DNA from: Chaenocephalus aceratus
Taxonomy: Eukaryota > Chordata > Actinopteri > Perciformes > Channichthyidae
Direction of reading: 5' to 3'
Assembly (NCBI GenBank): GCA_023974075.1
Contig: CM043808.1
Span: forward strand, 21,886,824-21,950,823
DNA: 64,000 bases
Shown piece after piece: positions 59,119 to 64,000 of the stretch. The position numbers were made by a program, and so were the translations under genes. The notes below the pieces were generated by a model. That model was not told where the DNA came from, searched no databases, and worked only from the letters and a program-made list of their open reading frames with translations. Within the stretch, counting starts at the first letter, position 1, and every line of letters starts with the position of its first letter.

Positions 59119-62100
59119 ATGTCTGAGTCATCAAGCCCTTGTCAGTCAGTCACAGTTGCATCGCTCCACAACTCAGTGCTCTCTCAGTCCTGTTGCAATT
59201 AGATAAACACCTACTCAGCTTGCTCACAGTCCACCTCTTCCCGTTTCCCACACAGGAGGGCCCTTCATCTCACAAGTACCGCAGTAGCTCTAGATACTGA
59301 TCAGATTTAGATACTAAAAAGTTTGCCTACAGCATGATTCAGAACTTGAATCGCTTATGACATTGGCCCACTCTACTAAAGTTATAGCTAAAGTTCTTCA
59401 AACTCTGGGAAACTTTTAAATAATATTTCACCTTGATGGAGGGCTGGAGGAGCATGTGCCCTGATTACAACGGATAGAGAAGTATGTTTCTGCTCTCTGA
59501 CTGCCGGTATAGTGTCGGAGCCACAATGCACAGTCCATACGGAGCAGGCCGAATAACAGTCCTGCCTTGAATATGCATCACAGGTCCTTAGAGTAGTTGC
59601 AGCTATGTGGTATTGGCTGCCCCAAAATGAGTGGTTAACACACCAGCTTCATGTGAACCTGAAGCTAAGAGGTGTACAAAGCAAATACGAGAAACAAATA
59701 AGTGTTCAACTGTGGATGACAGCAATGAGGCCAGTGTCTCTTTTAGAACAGAGACCCTGATATCAATGGCGATATGTAATCAGTGCTTTAGTATGTCTTC
59801 AAAAGACAACCTTGACGAAAAGAAAATGCATAAATGGCTGAAATGAGCCAGGGATGATTTTCTCAATCCATGCTGCATTTGGACAACTTAATTTGAAGCT
59901 TGAGGCAACATCTGGCCTGGTGAACAGCCTCCCCAGTCCTTCTGCTTCCTGTACTCTGCTGTACTGGTCAAGCTGCAGACACTGCTGATGCCAAACTAAG
60001 ACAATACGTTCGTTGGCTACACAACGGGCAGTCATCCTTGGCCTCATTGGATCAGTCAGCACTGGTTGTGCTGCTTTGCCTTATGTAAAGTACGACGTAG
60101 GAAGGAGAGGAATATCTTATATAGACACGTAAGAAGCAGAGAGTGGGAGAAAGGAAGGAATGCGACAGAGAACAAACGCACAGGGGGCTAGTACAAAATG
60201 ATGGACAGAGTTAGTCCTGCAAAAGGAGAGGCTGTGCAGCAGCAGAAGCATAACCCGGCAGCGATGCCTGCCTGTCTGTCAGCACCTATCTGTCCTCCTG
60301 AGGCTAAGCTACGCAAACCACTGCTCTCGCCTCAAGCTGTCACTAACATTTATATAACCACACACAATAGAGAAATTAACTTTAACCTTATTCCACACCG
60401 CTGGATGGACCCATGTGGGCTGCTGCTCAGCAGCTCATCCCCAGCTTATTAACTCCAAACACTGATCCGTCATTTAGAAAGCTAGGGCTGATTAGAACAC
60501 ACATATTCACATTACACATAAAAACACTCACACATTGCTCACCTTATTAAAGATCAGAGACAGTCCTGCGCCATCGTACCACACGTTTTCCCCTTGGTAA
60601 CTTTATTTCGCTGATGGACCCAAACAAACCCTGAATAACATTACCTGCCATACGACAGCTTATTACTGCAGTCCATCTGCTGCCGTGTGTGGCTCTCCTG
60701 CTGCACAGATCACCACGATATGTGTGTATAACGTTTGTGTGTTTTGAACACACATTTCTGAGTATAATCACTACATTTTTAGACTCTGTTATTGGATTCA
60801 CACAAATACCAGTCATACCGATGGGACATTTTTGGGGGGAAATTCTGCTTTCGGGCATCACACATACAGCGTATCTTTATTTGCCACCCTGTAGGATGGA
60901 CATAGTACATGTGTAACACATAGAAGAGTATTTTTATCCTCTTTTCATATTCTATTTCAGAGTGTGTCCCTTGAGATGTCTCTATTATTCATCAACAGGT
61001 GCAGCAGCTACACACCTGTCATCCGAGGTGCACCCTGCATGTTGTCAGTGAAGTGCACCTCTCTCCTAATGCACTGATGGAAGGACAGTGAAATAACAAG
61101 TATGGTTGGCTGAGTATTCTGCTGCATGTACCACAGACCAAGAACTGGACCTATGAAGAAGTATACAAATGGAAATAAAAATGACATAATAACTCGAAAA
61201 CTTAGACATATATTTGCCAAAGAAAAGACCACTGTGTTGTGTTAGTCCTATTTGCATCTGTGGCCCAAACTAGCTCTGCGTTGGGCTAGTCAATAGGCAG
61301 CAGTGCAATAGTTAATAGAAAAGAAGACGAATGTGAAGAGGAGGATGTTTGACAGTAATAGCTCACTGCCTGGCTACACAGTCAAAGCACTAACGTGTAA
61401 AAAAGAGGGAAACATGTGAGCTTATATGAATACACACACACATGAGCAAAGACACACACTGATTCACCGTTTGTCCAGATCACGGACGAAGGGTTAATAC
61501 CATGGGCACTGTGAGAGTAAAGAGGAATGATCTATCGACCGATCTCAGCATCTACGTGTAGGAGTGAACATATAATATTATAATCTTATATAATAAGAGG
61601 CACTCTACGCTGTGGGCGTGTCTATAAACGAGTGACAGTTATGTAAGGGACTGCTGTGTCTCCCGTATCCAGATGATTTCATCGTATTATTGAAATGTTA
61701 ACATTGTTTGGAAAGGCCTGAGAGTAGCACAAACTTCCACCCCAGTGTCTTTACATTTCCTCTGACACACCGCTGACTGGAGTAGGAAGTACAGTATGCC
61801 ATCTTTCACTGAACCACAACCTCCCTCGACTGATGGTCTATCTTTAGCCGATGCTTCTTCCACCAGAATCCTTTCCTAACCTCTATCTGACCTCTGCTCT
61901 ACAGCAATGATTTGTCCTGGTTCAGCTCGCATTGCTGTGTTATAATACTTCATTACACACACACAAGGTGATTGCTGAGTAAGACTGTTTATTGTTTTTT
62001 CTTGCCGATTCATTTGATTGAATCTGGCATTTCCTGCTAACCATCAAAAGGATCAGACGTGCCTTGTGCTCGGGCCCTGCGCAAATCCAAAGTAGAGCTG

Positions 62101-62978
62101 GATTCTCGCTGTGAGCTGTAAATGAACAGCCACACATTGGCTCCTAATTAAAGGCATCAGTTGTCTGTGTGCACAGGCACCCCTGCTGTGAGATTGTGGA
62201 CAAACACACCGGGAGGCTAAGAGGGTACTTCCCTTTTTGCTGTCCTTCTCTTTTCTCTGGCACTTTCTTCTCTTCCCTTCAGCGTCTCTTTACGAGCCAA
62301 GGACTTGCTCTTTTCCGAAGATTAATATTTGGTAGGAAAACACGACAAATAAGAAAGAAGCAAGTGTGTAAACGGCAACCGCAGTATCGAGCTGGATAAA
62401 GACTAAAGCAAAAATAATTACAACATGGATTTGTTTTGCCTATACCGGTAACCACCTGCTTTTCATCGCCAATACAGACTAGTAACAAATGATTAAGACA
62501 TGCATAACCTGCAGTATGCACACCTGAGGGTAAGAAAAGCTTAAGAGGTAGAGAGCCATGGGGGATTTAATATTCCATAGCTCTGAGCTAACCAAATCTA
62601 ACTAACAAAAGAACAGTAATGCCTCTTCTCGTACTCTAAATTGCATGTTGCCTTTTCTTTTGAAACTGTATAAAAGCATCCACACCAGAGACTACATGTT
62701 TGGCTCTCTAGTGAGTCTGCTGATCTTGCCGTGTTTATTGGAGGATCACAAACCAACACCACCTTCTGTATCGGAGTGTGTAGATGCCGGGCTTCCTGTA
62801 TCAGGCTGATCATTTAGCCTTGATATGCTGTAAATATATACATAATGCATCCCTGTAAGTGATTGTTTGGTACATCATATGCCTATGTGAAGCAAAAGCC
62901 TATTGCATGTTTTGTTTCTACTTTTCTTGCTTCTAATCCTTCACTGTTTCCCCCTTGTTCTTCCACCCAGCGCAGGGG

Positions 62979-64000
<1,022 letters not shown>

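Overview
The window is vertebrate nuclear DNA, almost certainly from a ray-finned (probably percomorph) fish. It holds long (CA)n tracts, hAT-, TTAA- and pogo-type miniature transposons, a decayed L2-like LINE, and one split vertebrate gene. There are no bacterial-style genes, and nearly all open frames come from dinucleotide repeats or chance.

The one recognisable host gene is wasf1 (WAVE1/SCAR1), on the minus strand and running off the left edge. Its first four coding exons lie at 27163-27031, 26121-25987, 10688-10535 and 6671-6554. All splice joins are in phase and together encode residues 1-180: the WAVE homology domain that anchors the protein in the WAVE regulatory complex, plus the start of the basic region. 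The proline-rich and VCA parts lie beyond position 1. The 909-bp first coding intron, the 15.3-kb second and the 3.9-kb third hold most of the transposon debris.

Intron elements, left to right: an old hAT MITE (6.9 kb); a (CA)n and a (GA)n tract; a pogo/Tigger-like element with a transposase C-terminal remnant (12.07-12.72 kb); a possible solo LTR (13.4 kb); a telomere-like unit between CA tracts (15.4-15.9 kb); a 4.0-kb foldback element with ~1.0-1.1-kb inverted arms carrying 62-64-bp minisatellites, inserted in a CA tract (16.37-20.38 kb); and another MITE (22.8 kb). Upstream of the wasf1 start codon lies an L2-like LINE remnant (27.37-29.34 kb), then apparently non-coding DNA.

From 33.3 to 63.0 kb the sequence is present twice: 33342-48126 and 48227-62978 are near-identical and meet at a gap of exactly 100 N. 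Copy 1 ends at the gap and copy 2 begins at it, the dovetail pattern expected from two overlapping contigs left unmerged, so this is most likely an assembly false duplication. No gene was recognised in the duplicated segment; it carries a hAT MITE nested in an older hAT MITE, a TTAA MITE, a retroelement tail and long CA/GT tracts, each listed twice.

No new multi-gene system was found. The items most worth a second look are the foldback element, the false duplication with its error-rich contig end, the pogo remnant with a CpG-type stop, and the CA tract next to the wasf1 exon 1 donor.
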